The notes under the pieces: generated by a model
The model's database searches: none
The model's input: the letters and a program-made list of their open reading frames with translations, nothing else
What the model was told of the DNA's origin: nothing
In this document: positions 34,988 to 45,033 of the stretch, in pieces
Layout of the letters: every line of letters begins with the position of its first letter
How positions within the stretch are numbered: position 1 is the stretch's first letter
Assembly (NCBI RefSeq): GCF_024721975.1
Contig: NZ_JANQBB010000002.1
Span: forward strand, 930,001-994,000
Length of the DNA stretch: 64,000 nt
Direction: 5' to 3'
Origin: Paenibacillus endoradicis
Lineage (GTDB): Bacteria; Bacillota; Bacilli; Paenibacillales; Paenibacillaceae
Position numbers and translations under genes: made by a program

Positions 34988-35022
34988 CAAAGAATAAGGA
35001 CAGACTGTAACAATCTGTCCTT
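34988..35022 (-). terminator. glmM terminator
   Basis: Minus strand AAGGACAGA pairs perfectly with TCTGTCCTT over a 9-base loop, then ATTCTTTG. It separates glmM from the ribozyme-controlled glmS transcript. Confidence 0.75.
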
Positions 35023-35081
35023 GTTATCCATCATTCAGTAATAATCTCATTATGAAGTAACTAATATGAACACGTCAACTT

Positions 35082-36422
35082 TTAACCAAGCTGTTTCTTA
35101 ACAACAGCAGCAATACGATCAACATAAGCATCGACTAGTTCTTTCTCTGGTCCTTCAGCCATAACACGAATCAACGATTCTGTACCGGATGGGCGCACAA
35201 GTACACGACCATTATCACCAAGCTCAGTCTCAACTTCGTGTACCGCTTGTAGAATAGCTTCGTTGCCTTCATAAAGACTCTTATCAGCAACACGCACGTT
35301 AACAAGCTTTTGCGGATATTTACGCATAAGACCTTTTAACTCGCTTAGCTTCTTGCCTGATAATTGCATCGTCTCAACAAGCTGCAGGGCAGTCATAATG
35401 CCGTCACCTGTTGTAATGTGATCTAAGAAGATAACATGACCAGATTGCTCTCCACCAAGATTGTAACCGCCGCGACGCATTTCTTCCATAACATAACGAT
35501 CACCAACTGCAGTTTGAGCAGTATTCAACCCAATCTTCTCAGTACCTTTGAAGAATCCGATGTTAGCCATTACTGTTGTAACAACCGTATCATGTTTCAA
35601 CTTACCTTCACGCTTCATACGATCACCAATAATACATAGGATGAAGTCGCCATCCACTTCTTCACCATTCTCATCAATTGCAATAAGACGGTCTGCGTCA
35701 CCATCGAAAGATAGTCCAACATCTGCACCGTGAGCAAGTACTTGCTCACTCACATATTCAGGATGTGTAGAACCTACACCTTCGTTGATGTTTTTACCAT
35801 CTGGTTCTGCACCTACCGTAATAACTTCTGCACCTAGCTCTTTGAAGATTTGCGGAGCTAATTCATATGCTGCTCCATGCGCACAATCTAGTACTAATTT
35901 CAAGCCAGAAAAATGGCCTGTAATCGTTGTTTTCAAGTAAGCTGAGTATTTATCCGCTAAATGGTGTGCACTTACTACTGAACCAACATCTCCCCCTACT
36001 GGACGAGGTAATTCATCAACTTCTGCATCAATTAACGCTTCGATTTCTAGCTCAGTTTCATCAGATAGCTTGAAACCATCCCCTGCAAAAAACTTAATTC
36101 CATTATCTTGAACAGGATTATGGGATGCTGAGATCATAACACCCGCATCTGCTTCCAACTCACGCGTAAGGTATGCAACTGCAGGAGTAGACAATACTCC
36201 TACGGAGATTACATCTGCACCAATTGATAGTAATCCTGCAGTTAGCGCAGCCTCAAGCATATTGCCAGAGATACGCGTATCACGTCCAATAATAACTTTT
36301 GGCTTATGTGCTGCACGAGTAAGTACATATCCTCCACAACGACCGATTTTATATGCTAATTCAGGTGTTAGTTCGGTATTAGCTACTCCTCGTACACCAT
36401 CTGTTCCAAAATATTTCCCCAT
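35082..36422 (-). CDS. glmM: Phosphoglucosamine mutase
   Basis: 446 residues; converts glucosamine-6-phosphate to glucosamine-1-phosphate for UDP-GlcNAc. Start [12 protein letters not shown], the phosphoserine loop ISASHNP with Ser100, the metal loop FDGDADR near 240-246, the sugar loop GGEQSGH near 325-331 and the phosphate loop [12 protein letters not shown] near 405-416. In Bacillales GlmM also binds and restrains CdaA, and here the gene follows cdaA and cdaR as usual. GAGGGAGAAC lies before ATG. Confidence 0.97.
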   Translation of the reverse strand: MGKYFGTDGVRGVANTELTPELAYKIGRCGGYVLTRAAHKPKVIIGRDTRISGNMLEAALTAGLLSIGADVISVGVLSTPAVAYLTRELEADAGVMISASHNPVQDNGIKFFAGDGFKLSDETELEIEALIDAEVDELPRPVGGDVGSVVSAHHLADKYSAYLKTTITGHFSGLKLVLDCAHGAAYELAPQIFKELGAEVITVGAEPDGKNINEGVGSTHPEYVSEQVLAHGADVGLSFDGDADRLIAIDENGEEVDGDFILCIIGDRMKREGKLKHDTVVTTVMANIGFFKGTEKIGLNTAQTAVGDRYVMEEMRRGGYNLGGEQSGHVIFLDHITTGDGIMTALQLVETMQLSGKKLSELKGLMRKYPQKLVNVRVADKSLYEGNEAILQAVHEVETELGDNGRVLVRPSGTESLIRVMAEGPEKELVDAYVDRIAAVVKKQLG

Positions 36423-36511
36423 AACTGTTCTCCCTCAAATGTTTAATGTTAATATTTAGTTTATTTTAGTTTGTTTCATGCATCTTGAAGAGACGACGTA
36501 TAACCATTTAT

Positions 36512-37924
36512 TTATTCTACTTGTCCATTACCGCTTGAAGCTGGGGACTCTGTAGGCTCCTCATTAACATCAGTACTGGGCTCAGGATCGGTAGAATCAT
36601 TACCATTATCAGGCCCGCTAGTTGGTAAATCAGGAATTACATTGTCCACTCCATCATTTTCACCACTAGCATCTACTTCCTTCGTACTAGCAATGACAAC
36701 TGTGACGTTAAGTGTGAAACTCTCGGACTCTGTAGCATGAATATACGCTGGTAATTCTGCAGCAACGGTTAACTGATGTGTGCCTATCGCAAGACCAGTC
36801 ACATCAAGCGACAACTTAACTTCAGAATTTTTTATCTTTTGTAATAAAGTTTCTGCTCCAGCAAGTAATACATCGATGCGTCCATTCTTACTTTCAGAAA
36901 TCGTAGCTTTCGTATCATCCACAAGACCAGTAATCGTGACAGGAATTCCGCTCATCGTTCGAGTTGCTGTCGCTTCAATCTCAACAATGACAGGAATCTC
37001 CCCTGGCGTTACGGTCAAGCCATTTTCCGACTTCTCAGCCTTAACTAGTACTTCACCTGATTCCTTCACCTTCGCTAAATCTAATACGAAGCCATCATAT
37101 AGATTCATCTCATCTAGAATTGTCTGTGTCGCGTTGACTGTTACACTCGTCGTTGATGAATTAATAGAGACAAGACTATACCCTTCAGGAAGATTACCCG
37201 TATATCTTAATTGCACCGGTAACTCTTTCGATGGTAAGGAAATGATCGTCTCTGCACTTAATGTATCAGGCTTAACGGAAACGTTAGGAATGAGAACTCC
37301 TTGCGTATCGTACGCAACAACTTTAGCCTTCTTATTCGTTACATTCGCACTTGCACCTGTAATATCTACCGTAACAGCAAGCATTCCTAGTCGTGCATAA
37401 TCATCCTTCGGCATTGTAACTTCAACGACGTTGCCAGTATCTCCAATAATAGAAGATTCTCCTACGATATAGCCTGCAGCAGGCTCGCCTTCAGTAAGGA
37501 CTTGAACTTCAAGTGTTTGCGTCTCAAGTTCTTCGATTTGCACAGTAACATGACTCGGAGAAATTTCTACCTCTTTAATCCCGGCAGGCATTTGTACTTT
37601 TAACGGAAGGTCCTGAATACCGGGCCCAACGCCATTCAAATCGAGTTGTACGACATAATCATCATTAGTCGCTGTACGTAAGTTAGAAATTCTACCTTCA
37701 ACAACGACGCGAACTACCGTTGGTTCCAAACCTGTTAAGACATACTTATCTGTATCTAGACCAATCGGCACAATTGTCGCTGCTTCAATAATCTTCGTAT
37801 CTGTATTAGACGTTACAGACTGCGGAGAGGTTTCAGGATCAATATGTACGATCGCCCAGATTAATATTGCGAGTATTAAAGATAAAACTTTCAAGGAAGT
37901 AGGATGGTTTAACCATTTATCCAT
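36512..37924 (-). CDS. cdaR: YbbR-domain regulator of diadenylate cyclase
   Basis: 470 residues. One membrane helix (about 11-27), then four YbbR repeats outside the membrane (roughly 60-400; repeated PVQLRYTGNLPEGY- and DLNGVGPGIQDLPLKV-like strands), and a C-terminal Asp/Ser/Pro-rich tail (about 415-470) that is longer and more acidic than in B. subtilis. CdaR modulates CdaA activity at the membrane. Its ATG overlaps the cdaA stop by 8 bases, so the two are co-translated. Confidence 0.93.
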   Translation of the reverse strand: MDKWLNHPTSLKVLSLILAILIWAIVHIDPETSPQSVTSNTDTKIIEAATIVPIGLDTDKYVLTGLEPTVVRVVVEGRISNLRTATNDDYVVQLDLNGVGPGIQDLPLKVQMPAGIKEVEISPSHVTVQIEELETQTLEVQVLTEGEPAAGYIVGESSIIGDTGNVVEVTMPKDDYARLGMLAVTVDITGASANVTNKKAKVVAYDTQGVLIPNVSVKPDTLSAETIISLPSKELPVQLRYTGNLPEGYSLVSINSSTTSVTVNATQTILDEMNLYDGFVLDLAKVKESGEVLVKAEKSENGLTVTPGEIPVIVEIEATATRTMSGIPVTITGLVDDTKATISESKNGRIDVLLAGAETLLQKIKNSEVKLSLDVTGLAIGTHQLTVAAELPAYIHATESESFTLNVTVVIASTKEVDASGENDGVDNVIPDLPTSGPDNGNDSTDPEPSTDVNEEPTESPASSGNGQVE

Positions 37925-38759
37925 GCTGATCCCCCTTTATCTTCTTGAAGAAAGCTAATATGGAACTCTCCTTCTTCAATCCATCTGCACGTTGTGATAA
38001 TTCCTCGTGCAATTTAGAAATAAGTGATTCTTCATTAATATCGCGCACAATAAGCCCATTAAGCGATAACGAAATTTGACCAGTCTCTTCAGACACAATC
38101 AATGAAATCGCATCACTAACTTCACTTACGCCGATTCCCGCACGATGTCGTGTACCTAATTCTTTACTTATAAATGGGTTCTCGGATAACGGTAGATAAC
38201 AACCTGCCGCCATAATCTGATTGCCACGTACAATTACAGCACCGTCATGCAATGGGGAGTTAGGTGTAAATATATTCATAAGCAATTCTGATGAAATTCT
38301 AGACTCCATCGCAATACCTGATTCAATCATTTCCGAAACGCCTGTTTTTCGTTCAAATACGATTAGTGCCCCCACTTTTCGCTTTGCCATTGAACGAACT
38401 GCTCTTATGATCTCTTCGATTTGATCACTAAGATCAGCAGCATCTAATGACGAGCCGCGAGAGAAAAACTTACCTCGTCCTAATTGCTCGAGCGCCCGTC
38501 TTAACTCTGGTTGGAATAGAATGAGCACCATTACGATACCCCAGTTAAACATTTGACCCATTAGCCATTTAAGCGTAAATAAATTGAACCATGAACTAAT
38601 TGCCCATGTAGCAACAAGTACAAAAACACCCTTCAATAACTGAACAGCTCTCGTACCACGAACAAGTATCATCACTTTATATATGATAAAGGCTACGATC
38701 CCAACATCAATAATATCCTTCAACCAGTCCTGCCAAGAGGAATCTGTAAAATAACTCAT
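37917..38759 (-). CDS. cdaA: Membrane diadenylate cyclase
   Basis: 280 residues; makes c-di-AMP from two ATP. Three membrane helices at the N-terminus (about 15-34, 43-60, 65-83) and a DAC domain (about 105-250) with LHDGAVIVRG (DGA 172-174) and GTRHRAGIG (RHR 204-206), the catalytic motifs. c-di-AMP controls potassium and osmolyte transport and wall homeostasis in Firmicutes. First gene of the cdaA-cdaR-glmM operon; GGGGGTT lies before ATG. Confidence 0.97.
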   Translation of the reverse strand: MSYFTDSSWQDWLKDIIDVGIVAFIIYKVMILVRGTRAVQLLKGVFVLVATWAISSWFNLFTLKWLMGQMFNWGIVMVLILFQPELRRALEQLGRGKFFSRGSSLDAADLSDQIEEIIRAVRSMAKRKVGALIVFERKTGVSEMIESGIAMESRISSELLMNIFTPNSPLHDGAVIVRGNQIMAAGCYLPLSENPFISKELGTRHRAGIGVSEVSDAISLIVSEETGQISLSLNGLIVRDINEESLISKLHEELSQRADGLKKESSILAFFKKIKGDQHG

Positions 38760-38847
38760 TTTTCAACCCCCAACTGCCACAACATCCTATTTCACTTCAT
38801 GTAAGGTTTCTATATTGACAATATAAAATCCTTTTTGTCGGGTAAAT

Positions 38848-38880
38848 AAAAATGCTTCCCTCGAAAAGGGAAGCTTTTTG
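38848..38880 (-). terminator. rsiW terminator
   Basis: AAAATGCTTCCC / GGGAAGCTTTTT with a 7-base loop; minus-strand tail ATTTTTATTT. It is 5 bases from the rsiW stop. Confidence 0.88.
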
Positions 38881-38884
38881 TAGA

Positions 38885-39535
38885 TTATTGCGGAATTGCC
38901 TCAGAAATTGATGAGGTTACTTTGTACCATATCCAATCTAGAGCTTGGTCAATGATTTTACTTTGACCGGCAATATGACCGGTTGAGGCAAGCACCATTT
39001 TCCCATCGATTACGGTAACATTTCCATCTACAGCACCCTTCACCTCAACTATACCATTTTCGACCACCAAATCTCCAGTCAACTGACTACCTTCTGGTAC
39101 AATTACTGTATTTCCGTTAATGACAATGTACTGTAAATCTTCTTGCGAGCCCGAAATAACGAGTTTGTTATCATGATCCCATGATGCAAAGACACTAATA
39201 AACATTACTACTATAAACATTGCAGCAGCAGTTAACCCAGGGTACCGGTATAACCAACGGACGAATCTTGCATTGGATCTTGTTTGTTGTTTCTTCGGTA
39301 GTTGTGAGAGAATAGCTGATTTCAGATCTGTTATATCACGTTCACTTCTTACTGTATTCATTACCGGTGCATGCATAGCAAACTGCGTCATTGCATCCGT
39401 TTTCTCAAGCTGTTCATATTGTTGCTTACAGCTCTCACAGTTATTCATGTGAGCTTCTAATTGTCTAAATTGATCTATGTCAAGCTCACCGTCTAAGTAT
39501 AGATGAATAGCTTGAATCGCAACTTTACATTCCAT
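38885..39535 (-). CDS. rsiW: Membrane anti-sigma factor of SigW
   Basis: 216 residues. N-terminal zinc-binding anti-sigma domain (about 1-45; Cys3 and HMNNCESC with His29, Cys33, Cys36), a membrane helix at about 101-118, and an extracytoplasmic tail that reads like a short bactofilin/polymer beta-solenoid (GDLVVENGIVEVKGAVDGNV). Holds SigW at the membrane until stepwise proteolysis under envelope stress. Two SigW-type promoters lie just upstream of this gene and downstream of sigW, an arrangement that would let SigW raise its own inhibitor separately. Confidence 0.92.
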   Translation of the reverse strand: MECKVAIQAIHLYLDGELDIDQFRQLEAHMNNCESCKQQYEQLEKTDAMTQFAMHAPVMNTVRSERDITDLKSAILSQLPKKQQTRSNARFVRWLYRYPGLTAAAMFIVVMFISVFASWDHDNKLVISGSQEDLQYIVINGNTVIVPEGSQLTGDLVVENGIVEVKGAVDGNVTVIDGKMVLASTGHIAGQSKIIDQALDWIWYKVTSSISEAIPQ

Positions 39536-39581
39536 AGCAGCCAGCCCTACTTTCTTTGTTTCTTTCGATAATGTCTTCCAC

Positions 39582-39623
39582 TACGTTCTATTAGACATAC
39601 GTTTCATCAAAATTAACGTTTCA
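39582..39623 (-). promoter_or_regulatory. Two overlapping SigW-type promoters before rsiW
   Basis: Minus strand: TGAAAC (39623-39618), 16 bases, CGTA (39601-39598), an exact match to the SigW consensus. A second TGAAAC (39606-39601), 15 bases, CGTA (39585-39582). They share bases. No such element was found upstream of sigW itself. Confidence 0.75.
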
Positions 39624-39652
39624 AAAGAATATTACCTATTTATTCTTATGAG

Positions 39653-40219
39653 TTATAATTTGTGCTCCAACTTTTTACGGAGAAACTCACGGCCTCGATG
39701 GACCCTAGTTTTGATTGTCGTAACAGGCATGTCCAATATATCTCCTACTTCTTGCAAGGAGAGCTCATGAATATAGCGAAGTATCATAACCGACTTATAT
39801 TTGGGCGGCAACGTATCAATCGCTTGATGAATGATTTGTTGTGTTTCGGAAATTAGCAATTCTGATTCTGGCGTGCGATTGTCGCTAGGAATCATAGAAT
39901 AACCATCCAAACCTTCATAATCAGAAGATTCTGCATCCAAAGAGTATACCGGCTTACGTTTTCTTAACCGATCAATACTTAAATTAGTTGCAATGCGATA
40001 AATCCAAGTTGAAAACTTCATCGTAGTATCATAACGTTCAAGGTTATTGTATACACGAAGAAAAGTATCCTGAACGACATCCTCGGCCTCTTGGCGATTG
40101 TTCAACATACGATATGCCATATGATATAACTTCTCTTGATACAGCTCTACAAGCTCAGCAAAAGCAGCCTGATCGCCCTTTAATGCCAGCTTAACGAGCT
40201 GACTCTCTAATAGATTCAC
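39653..40219 (-). CDS. sigW: ECF sigma factor SigW
   Basis: 188 residues, full ECF length. Region 2 at about 20-90 (YHMAYRMLNNRQEAEDVVQD, then FLRVYNNLERYD and FSTWIYRIATNLSIDRLRKR), region 4 at about 130-185 (LPPKYKSVMILRYIHELSLQ, VTTIKTRVHRGREFLRKKL). Directs the response to wall-active antibiotics and membrane stress. Adjacent rsiW and the following cdaA confirm identity. GGAGGAAAAG precedes ATG. Confidence 0.95.
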   Translation of the reverse strand: MNLLESQLVKLALKGDQAAFAELVELYQEKLYHMAYRMLNNRQEAEDVVQDTFLRVYNNLERYDTTMKFSTWIYRIATNLSIDRLRKRKPVYSLDAESSDYEGLDGYSMIPSDNRTPESELLISETQQIIHQAIDTLPPKYKSVMILRYIHELSLQEVGDILDMPVTTIKTRVHRGREFLRKKLEHKL

Positions 40220-40290
40220 TCCACTTTTCCTCCAAACGTCTCTTGGTACGTCTGCTCTTTTCCTTACTATTTTATCCTAAAACATGAAAA

Positions 40291-40315
40291 GATTCGAGCA
40301 TTCTCTGCTCGAATC
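40291..40315 (-). terminator. htrA terminator
   Basis: GATTCGAGCA / TGCTCGAATC around 5 bases; minus-strand tail TTTT. Lies 30 bases after the htrA stop. Confidence 0.75.
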
Positions 40316-40345
40316 GTAATTATTTATTAAGAAAGGCTGTTAATA

Positions 40346-41392
40346 CTATATTCCAAGCCCATTTACGTACTCTGCAATGATGTTAGATGGGATCGCAAAA
40401 CCTATTCCTTGTGCCTCAGAATTGACTGCTGTATTCATCCCAATCACTTGTCCCGCTTCATTCAATAATGGTCCACCAGAGTTGCCTGGGTTAATAGAAG
40501 CATCGGTCTGCAGCATATGCTCATATACTTGAGATTCTCCTGCTTCATTCTGAATCGTAATCGGTCTTTCTTTGGCACTAATGATCCCCATCGTCAATGT
40601 GGAGTCTAGACCAAGCGGATTGCCGATAGCTAGAACCCATTGTCCAATGGCTAGCTCATCAGAATTTGCTAATGGCAATGCCGGAAGAGCAGCTCCATCG
40701 GGTGTCTCGATTTTCAAAACTGCGATATCAAGATCAGTACTACTACCGACAACTTTCGCATTCAGTGGCTCGTCGTAACCATCAATCGTTACTTTGACTA
40801 GCTTGGCACCAGATACAACATGCTCATTGGTCACTATGTATCCTGAAGCGTCCACGATAAATCCTGTCCCAGAACCACTTAATTGTAAGCTAGCTTCATC
40901 ATAGGTCTCATCTTCTGGTTGAGACTCTGACCCGGAATTATCTCCTCTTTCATTCGGCGAGCTCTGACCTTCTCTGCCTTGTGAATTCTGATCACCTGAC
41001 ATCCCACCGAAATATTGCCACATGCGCGGATCGTCGAACATACTAGACACCTCTGGTTCTGTATAATTCTCTATCTTCACTACCGAAGGTGAAGTCGCTG
41101 CGTATACATCTGATGTGCTATTGCTTGCCACTGACTGAGATGCCGTAACTAATCCAGCATCACCGAAGCTTGTACCACCTGTATTCGTGTAATAAGCAAC
41201 ATTATTGACATTGCCACCAGTGAATAGATTCATACGATCAGCAGTGTAGGTTAAACCTCCGATCATTAATGCACCTGCAAGGAACGCAGATACATAAACC
41301 TTAACGCCTTTACTATTCTTTTTCTTTTTCTCTACGATCTGTGGTAATTGATCAACCTCTTTATAATAAGCTTCAAATTGATTGTTATCCAT
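40346..41392 (-). CDS. HtrA-like serine protease without a PDZ domain
   Basis: 348 residues. Cytoplasmic N-terminus, one membrane helix (about 31-51), a Gly/Ser/Gln/Asp-rich insert (about 112-170), then an S1C protease domain (about 172-340) with the full triad His191 (TNEHVV), Asp222 (DLDIAVLK) and Ser305 (NPGNSGGP). It stops at residue 348 right after FAIPSNIIAEYV, where HtrA/DegP proteins continue into a PDZ domain. The terminator follows at once, so the missing PDZ is a real feature of this copy, not a frameshift I can see. Quality control of secreted proteins is the family role; without PDZ, substrate control must differ. AGGAGGAGC lies before ATG. Confidence 0.9.
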   Translation of the reverse strand: MDNNQFEAYYKEVDQLPQIVEKKKKNSKGVKVYVSAFLAGALMIGGLTYTADRMNLFTGGNVNNVAYYTNTGGTSFGDAGLVTASQSVASNSTSDVYAATSPSVVKIENYTEPEVSSMFDDPRMWQYFGGMSGDQNSQGREGQSSPNERGDNSGSESQPEDETYDEASLQLSGSGTGFIVDASGYIVTNEHVVSGAKLVKVTIDGYDEPLNAKVVGSSTDLDIAVLKIETPDGAALPALPLANSDELAIGQWVLAIGNPLGLDSTLTMGIISAKERPITIQNEAGESQVYEHMLQTDASINPGNSGGPLLNEAGQVIGMNTAVNSEAQGIGFAIPSNIIAEYVNGLGI

Positions 41393-41496
41393 AATGAATG
41401 CTCCTCCTATATCCGTAATCTATTATTTCTCTTGATTGGATACTTTTATTGTGAGGGATTCACCTTAAAGTAATCTTAACTTAACTATAAAGGAGC

Positions 41497-41554
41497 ATAA
41501 AAAAAGGGGATCATCCCTTTGTCATTTTTGCAATGACTTTTAGGACATCCCCTT
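41497..41554 (-). terminator. ppc terminator
   Basis: AAGGGGAT / ATCCCCTT base stem with inner TCCT/AGGGA and GTCAT/ATGAC stems, followed on the minus strand by seven Ts. Confidence 0.88.
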
Positions 41555-41575
41555 GCATTTATATAAGATATACTA

Positions 41576-44380
41576 TTAACCAGTATTACGAAGACCAGCT
41601 GCAATTCCGTTAATCGTAAGTAATACTTCACGAAGTAACTCTTGATCGTCTCCGTCTTCAGCACGGATTGCACGAAGCTCAGCAAGTAATTGCACTTGTA
41701 AGTAGCTAAGTGGATCAACATACGGATTACGCAAACGAATAGATTCTTGAATAACTGGAACATTATCTAAAATTTCTGTTTGATTCGTAATTTTCAAGAT
41801 TAGATCAGAAGTCAATTTGTACTCCTGCTCAACTTGAGTGAAGATACGATCACGAATGGTGTCATCAGTAATCATACTAGCGTATAGCTTAGCGATAGAC
41901 ATATCTGCTTTCGCAAGTGCCATTTGCAAATTGTCGATTAGACTGCGGAAGAACGGGAATTTCTCGTACATTGTTTTCAATGTATCTAGTTTATTCTCGT
42001 CATCGCCAAGATACTCAGCGATAGCAGTACCTGCTGCATACCACGCAGGAAGCAGATAACGACTTTGCGTCCAAGAGAATACCCAAGGAATCGCACGCAA
42101 ATCTTCAAAACGATCACTATTTTTACGCTTAGATGGACGAGAACCGATGTTCAGTTCACCAACCTCATTAAGCGGAGTTGATTCTTTGAAGAATGTCAAG
42201 AAGTCAGGGTCTCTAAAGATAAGGTCCTGATACTTATTCAATGCCGTTTCAGAAATCGAAGCAGCAATTTCTTCCCACTCTTTTTCCACTTGTGGAGCTT
42301 GCTCTGGGTATTTTGCAAGACGAGCAGCTGTAATAAGCGCCCAAGTCGCTTGTTCTAAGCTACGGTATGCAATACCTTGTAAGGAGTAACGTGAAGATAG
42401 CACTTCACCTTGTTCAGTAATCTTAATGCCAGCACCCACTGTGTGTGGTGGCTGAGCAAGAATACTACGGTTAAGTGGCATACCACCACGTCCAAGCGCA
42501 CCGCCACGTCCATGGAAGAATTTCAACTTAACATCATATTCATTACCAGTAGCAGTAATGTTGTTAAGAGCTACACGAAGCTCCCAGTTTGCAGTAACCG
42601 CACCACCATCTTTGTTACTATCAGAGTAACCAAGCATAATTTCGTGCATGTTACCACAAGCTTCAACAGCTTTACGGTACAATGGGATTTCAAATAATTG
42701 CTTCATGATGCCAGGTGCTGCATGAAGATCGTCAATCGTCTCAAACAATGGAACAGCTTGAATCGAACATACCGTTGTGCCATCATCTTCCACGCGGTAC
42801 AGACCAACTTCTTTGGCAAATACCATAACTTCTAGCATATCACTAGCTGCCTCAGCCATACTAATCAAGTAACTATTAATACATTTTTTACCGAATTCCT
42901 TCTGAGCTTTAGCGACAACTTCATAAACATTCAAACATTCACGAGTCGAAGCAGAATATTCCTGGTGTTGAGATGTTAATGGACGTTGATCCTCTAACAA
43001 CTTCACAAGTAATGTTATTTTCTCTTCTTCGGATAATGAACTATAGTCTGCCACAATACCTAATTTAGCCAACACTTCAGTCATTGCATTTTCATGTTCT
43101 TGACTATGTTGACGAATATCAAGCGTCATTAGATGGAAGCCGAACAACTCAACTTGACGACGTAATTTCGCAAGGTAAGTATCAGCGAAGTAATCCGCAT
43201 AATGACTACGCAAACTACGATCAATAATTAGTAGATCGGCCATCAACTCATCAGGTGTTACATAGTAGGAATTAGGTTCAGCTTCATCAGGATCAACTGT
43301 ATTTCCTAGTTTCTCTAACATATAACCAATTTTCACACGGTAAGGTTCTGTTGGATTTCTCCATGGATCAACACGTGTAAGTTCAACTTGCTCTTGATCT
43401 TTTGCAATAGATGCAAGAAGCTCATCTGTTACTTGAACAAGATTTGTGCTAAAGCTCAACATTTCCATCATGCCACGAATTTGCTCTTCGTATTTGCGAA
43501 CAGCAAGTGAACGATGAAGATTCAGTGCTTGCAAAGTTACATCAGATGTTACAGATGGATTACCATCGCGGTCTCCACCAATCCATGAACCAAAACGCAA
43601 GTAACTAGGTACATGCCATTTTTGTTCTGGATAATATTTAACAAGACATCTTTCTAGCTCTTCATATACGCTAGGAAGTACGTCAAATAGTGTTTCATCG
43701 AAATAGAATAATCCGTTTTTAACTTCATCAAGTACAGTTGGTTTACGATCGCGAAGCTCATCTGTTTGCCATAGAATTAGCACTTCATTCAATAGTTTCT
43801 CAGTAAGTTTTTCACGTTCACGATAAGTTAAAGTAGGGTTGTCAAGCTCCATGACATCATCAGCAATACGCTTATGAATATCAAGTACAGCACGACGAGT
43901 TGCTTCTGTTGGATGTGCAGTCATGACAAGTTCTAAGGAAATACCCGCTAACATTTCTTCAACATCAGCTGTAGAAGCATTGCGATCCTTAAGTACTTTA
44001 ATTGCACTTTCAATAGATCCATTTTGAACTTCTTCACCTGCTAGAAACTCATAGTCACGCTTTCTACGAATACGGTGGTTTTGCTCAGCGATGTTGACTA
44101 ATTGGAAATAAATTGCGAAAGCACGAATTACCTGATGACGCTTCTCTGAACTTAAGGACGAAATAGTCGCCTTCACTTGTCCAAACAACTCAGGGTCAAA
44201 ATGAGCACGAAGTGATTTACTTTGTTCTCGAATTTGCTCCACAAGCTCTAATAGCTCACGTCCGCCTTGATGAACAAGTACTTCACCGAGTATATTGCCT
44301 AAATAACGGACATCACGTCTAAGCAAATTATTAGATTGCGTCCGATTAGTCGCTGTTGATGTTACAGTTTGATCCGACAT
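41576..44380 (-). CDS. ppc: Phosphoenolpyruvate carboxylase
   Basis: About 934 residues from the ATG at 44380, chosen because AGGAGGAAGAGT stands directly before it; the in-frame start at 44422 has no ribosome site. Carboxylates PEP to oxaloacetate, feeding the TCA cycle. Catalytic motifs: VMTAHPTEATRR (His near 150), FGSWIGGDRDGNP, LGYSDSNKDGG and FHGRGGALGRGG, and the C-terminal LRNTG that closes on the active site. Full length. Single gene with its own terminator. Confidence 0.96.
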   Translation of the reverse strand: MSDQTVTSTATNRTQSNNLLRRDVRYLGNILGEVLVHQGGRELLELVEQIREQSKSLRAHFDPELFGQVKATISSLSSEKRHQVIRAFAIYFQLVNIAEQNHRIRRKRDYEFLAGEEVQNGSIESAIKVLKDRNASTADVEEMLAGISLELVMTAHPTEATRRAVLDIHKRIADDVMELDNPTLTYREREKLTEKLLNEVLILWQTDELRDRKPTVLDEVKNGLFYFDETLFDVLPSVYEELERCLVKYYPEQKWHVPSYLRFGSWIGGDRDGNPSVTSDVTLQALNLHRSLAVRKYEEQIRGMMEMLSFSTNLVQVTDELLASIAKDQEQVELTRVDPWRNPTEPYRVKIGYMLEKLGNTVDPDEAEPNSYYVTPDELMADLLIIDRSLRSHYADYFADTYLAKLRRQVELFGFHLMTLDIRQHSQEHENAMTEVLAKLGIVADYSSLSEEEKITLLVKLLEDQRPLTSQHQEYSASTRECLNVYEVVAKAQKEFGKKCINSYLISMAEAASDMLEVMVFAKEVGLYRVEDDGTTVCSIQAVPLFETIDDLHAAPGIMKQLFEIPLYRKAVEACGNMHEIMLGYSDSNKDGGAVTANWELRVALNNITATGNEYDVKLKFFHGRGGALGRGGMPLNRSILAQPPHTVGAGIKITEQGEVLSSRYSLQGIAYRSLEQATWALITAARLAKYPEQAPQVEKEWEEIAASISETALNKYQDLIFRDPDFLTFFKESTPLNEVGELNIGSRPSKRKNSDRFEDLRAIPWVFSWTQSRYLLPAWYAAGTAIAEYLGDDENKLDTLKTMYEKFPFFRSLIDNLQMALAKADMSIAKLYASMITDDTIRDRIFTQVEQEYKLTSDLILKITNQTEILDNVPVIQESIRLRNPYVDPLSYLQVQLLAELRAIRAEDGDDQELLREVLLTINGIAAGLRNTG

Positions 44381-44905
44381 ACTCTTCCTCCTACAGATCT
44401 GTACAGCAAACTCACAAACCATGCTTAATAAATTATCTATACATTATATTCGTAAGATTACTCTCAGTTAATTACAAAAACATTATTTTTATTATACATC
44501 AAAATGCAACTACATTGAAGCCTTTATGACATAATTAATCTAAAAAAAAGCTTGTTTTAACCTATATTCGATATAGAAAACGCTTAAATACCGAACACTG
44601 GAACATGTCAATAAGTACAAAGAAATTTATCATTCTCTTATTGTGTTCAATTCACAAATTACTCTTCTATTTTCGGCAATAGTTGTAGTATTGCAAAACA
44701 AATTCACTTATGTTACTTGATGTTGTAGTAGAAATCCAACAAAACGATGTTCATCTCAACTATGCCTATATTTCATTTTTATATCTTACTTTTAACTATA
44801 GCATTTAATGAACAGTAGTTAATAATTATAAATGATTATACAAAATTTACCGTCAATTTTGTTTTACACAATTTTCAATAGAATTTCATAAACACATGTA
44901 GAAAA
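44381..44905. other. Intergenic region, no gene seen
   Basis: About 520 A+T-rich bases between the ppc start and the terminator of the tRNA operon. It must carry the ppc promoter. No ORF with a ribosome site, no clear palindrome or riboswitch fold was recognised. Confidence 0.5.
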
Positions 44906-44937
44906 ACACAAAAAAAGACTTTGATTTCTCAAAGTCT
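44906..44937 (-). terminator. tRNA operon terminator
   Basis: Minus strand AGACTTTG / CAAAGTCT around 6 bases, followed by seven Ts, 14 bases after the last tRNA. Confidence 0.88.
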
Positions 44938-44950
44938 GTCTGTTATGGTA

Positions 44951-45024
44951 TGGAGCGGGCGATGGGAATCGAACCCACGCTATTAGCTTGGAAGGCTAAA
45001 GTTCTACCATTGAACTACGCCCGC
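44951..45024 (-). tRNA. tRNA-Gly (anticodon TCC)
   Basis: Cloverleaf with acceptor GCGGGCG/CGCCCGC, anticodon loop CTTCCAA, T-arm GGGTTCGATTCCC and encoded CCA. Last of four tRNAs in one leftward unit. Confidence 0.95.
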
Positions 45025-45033
45025 TTATTAAAC

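Noticed and set aside
36780..37400. 206-codon plus-strand ORF
   Set aside because: Antisense to cdaR, whose YbbR repeats give a long open frame by codon bias; no ribosome site.
39620..40345. SigW-type promoter upstream of sigW
   Set aside because: A CGTA exists near the sigW start, but no TGAAAC lies 15-17 bases before it.
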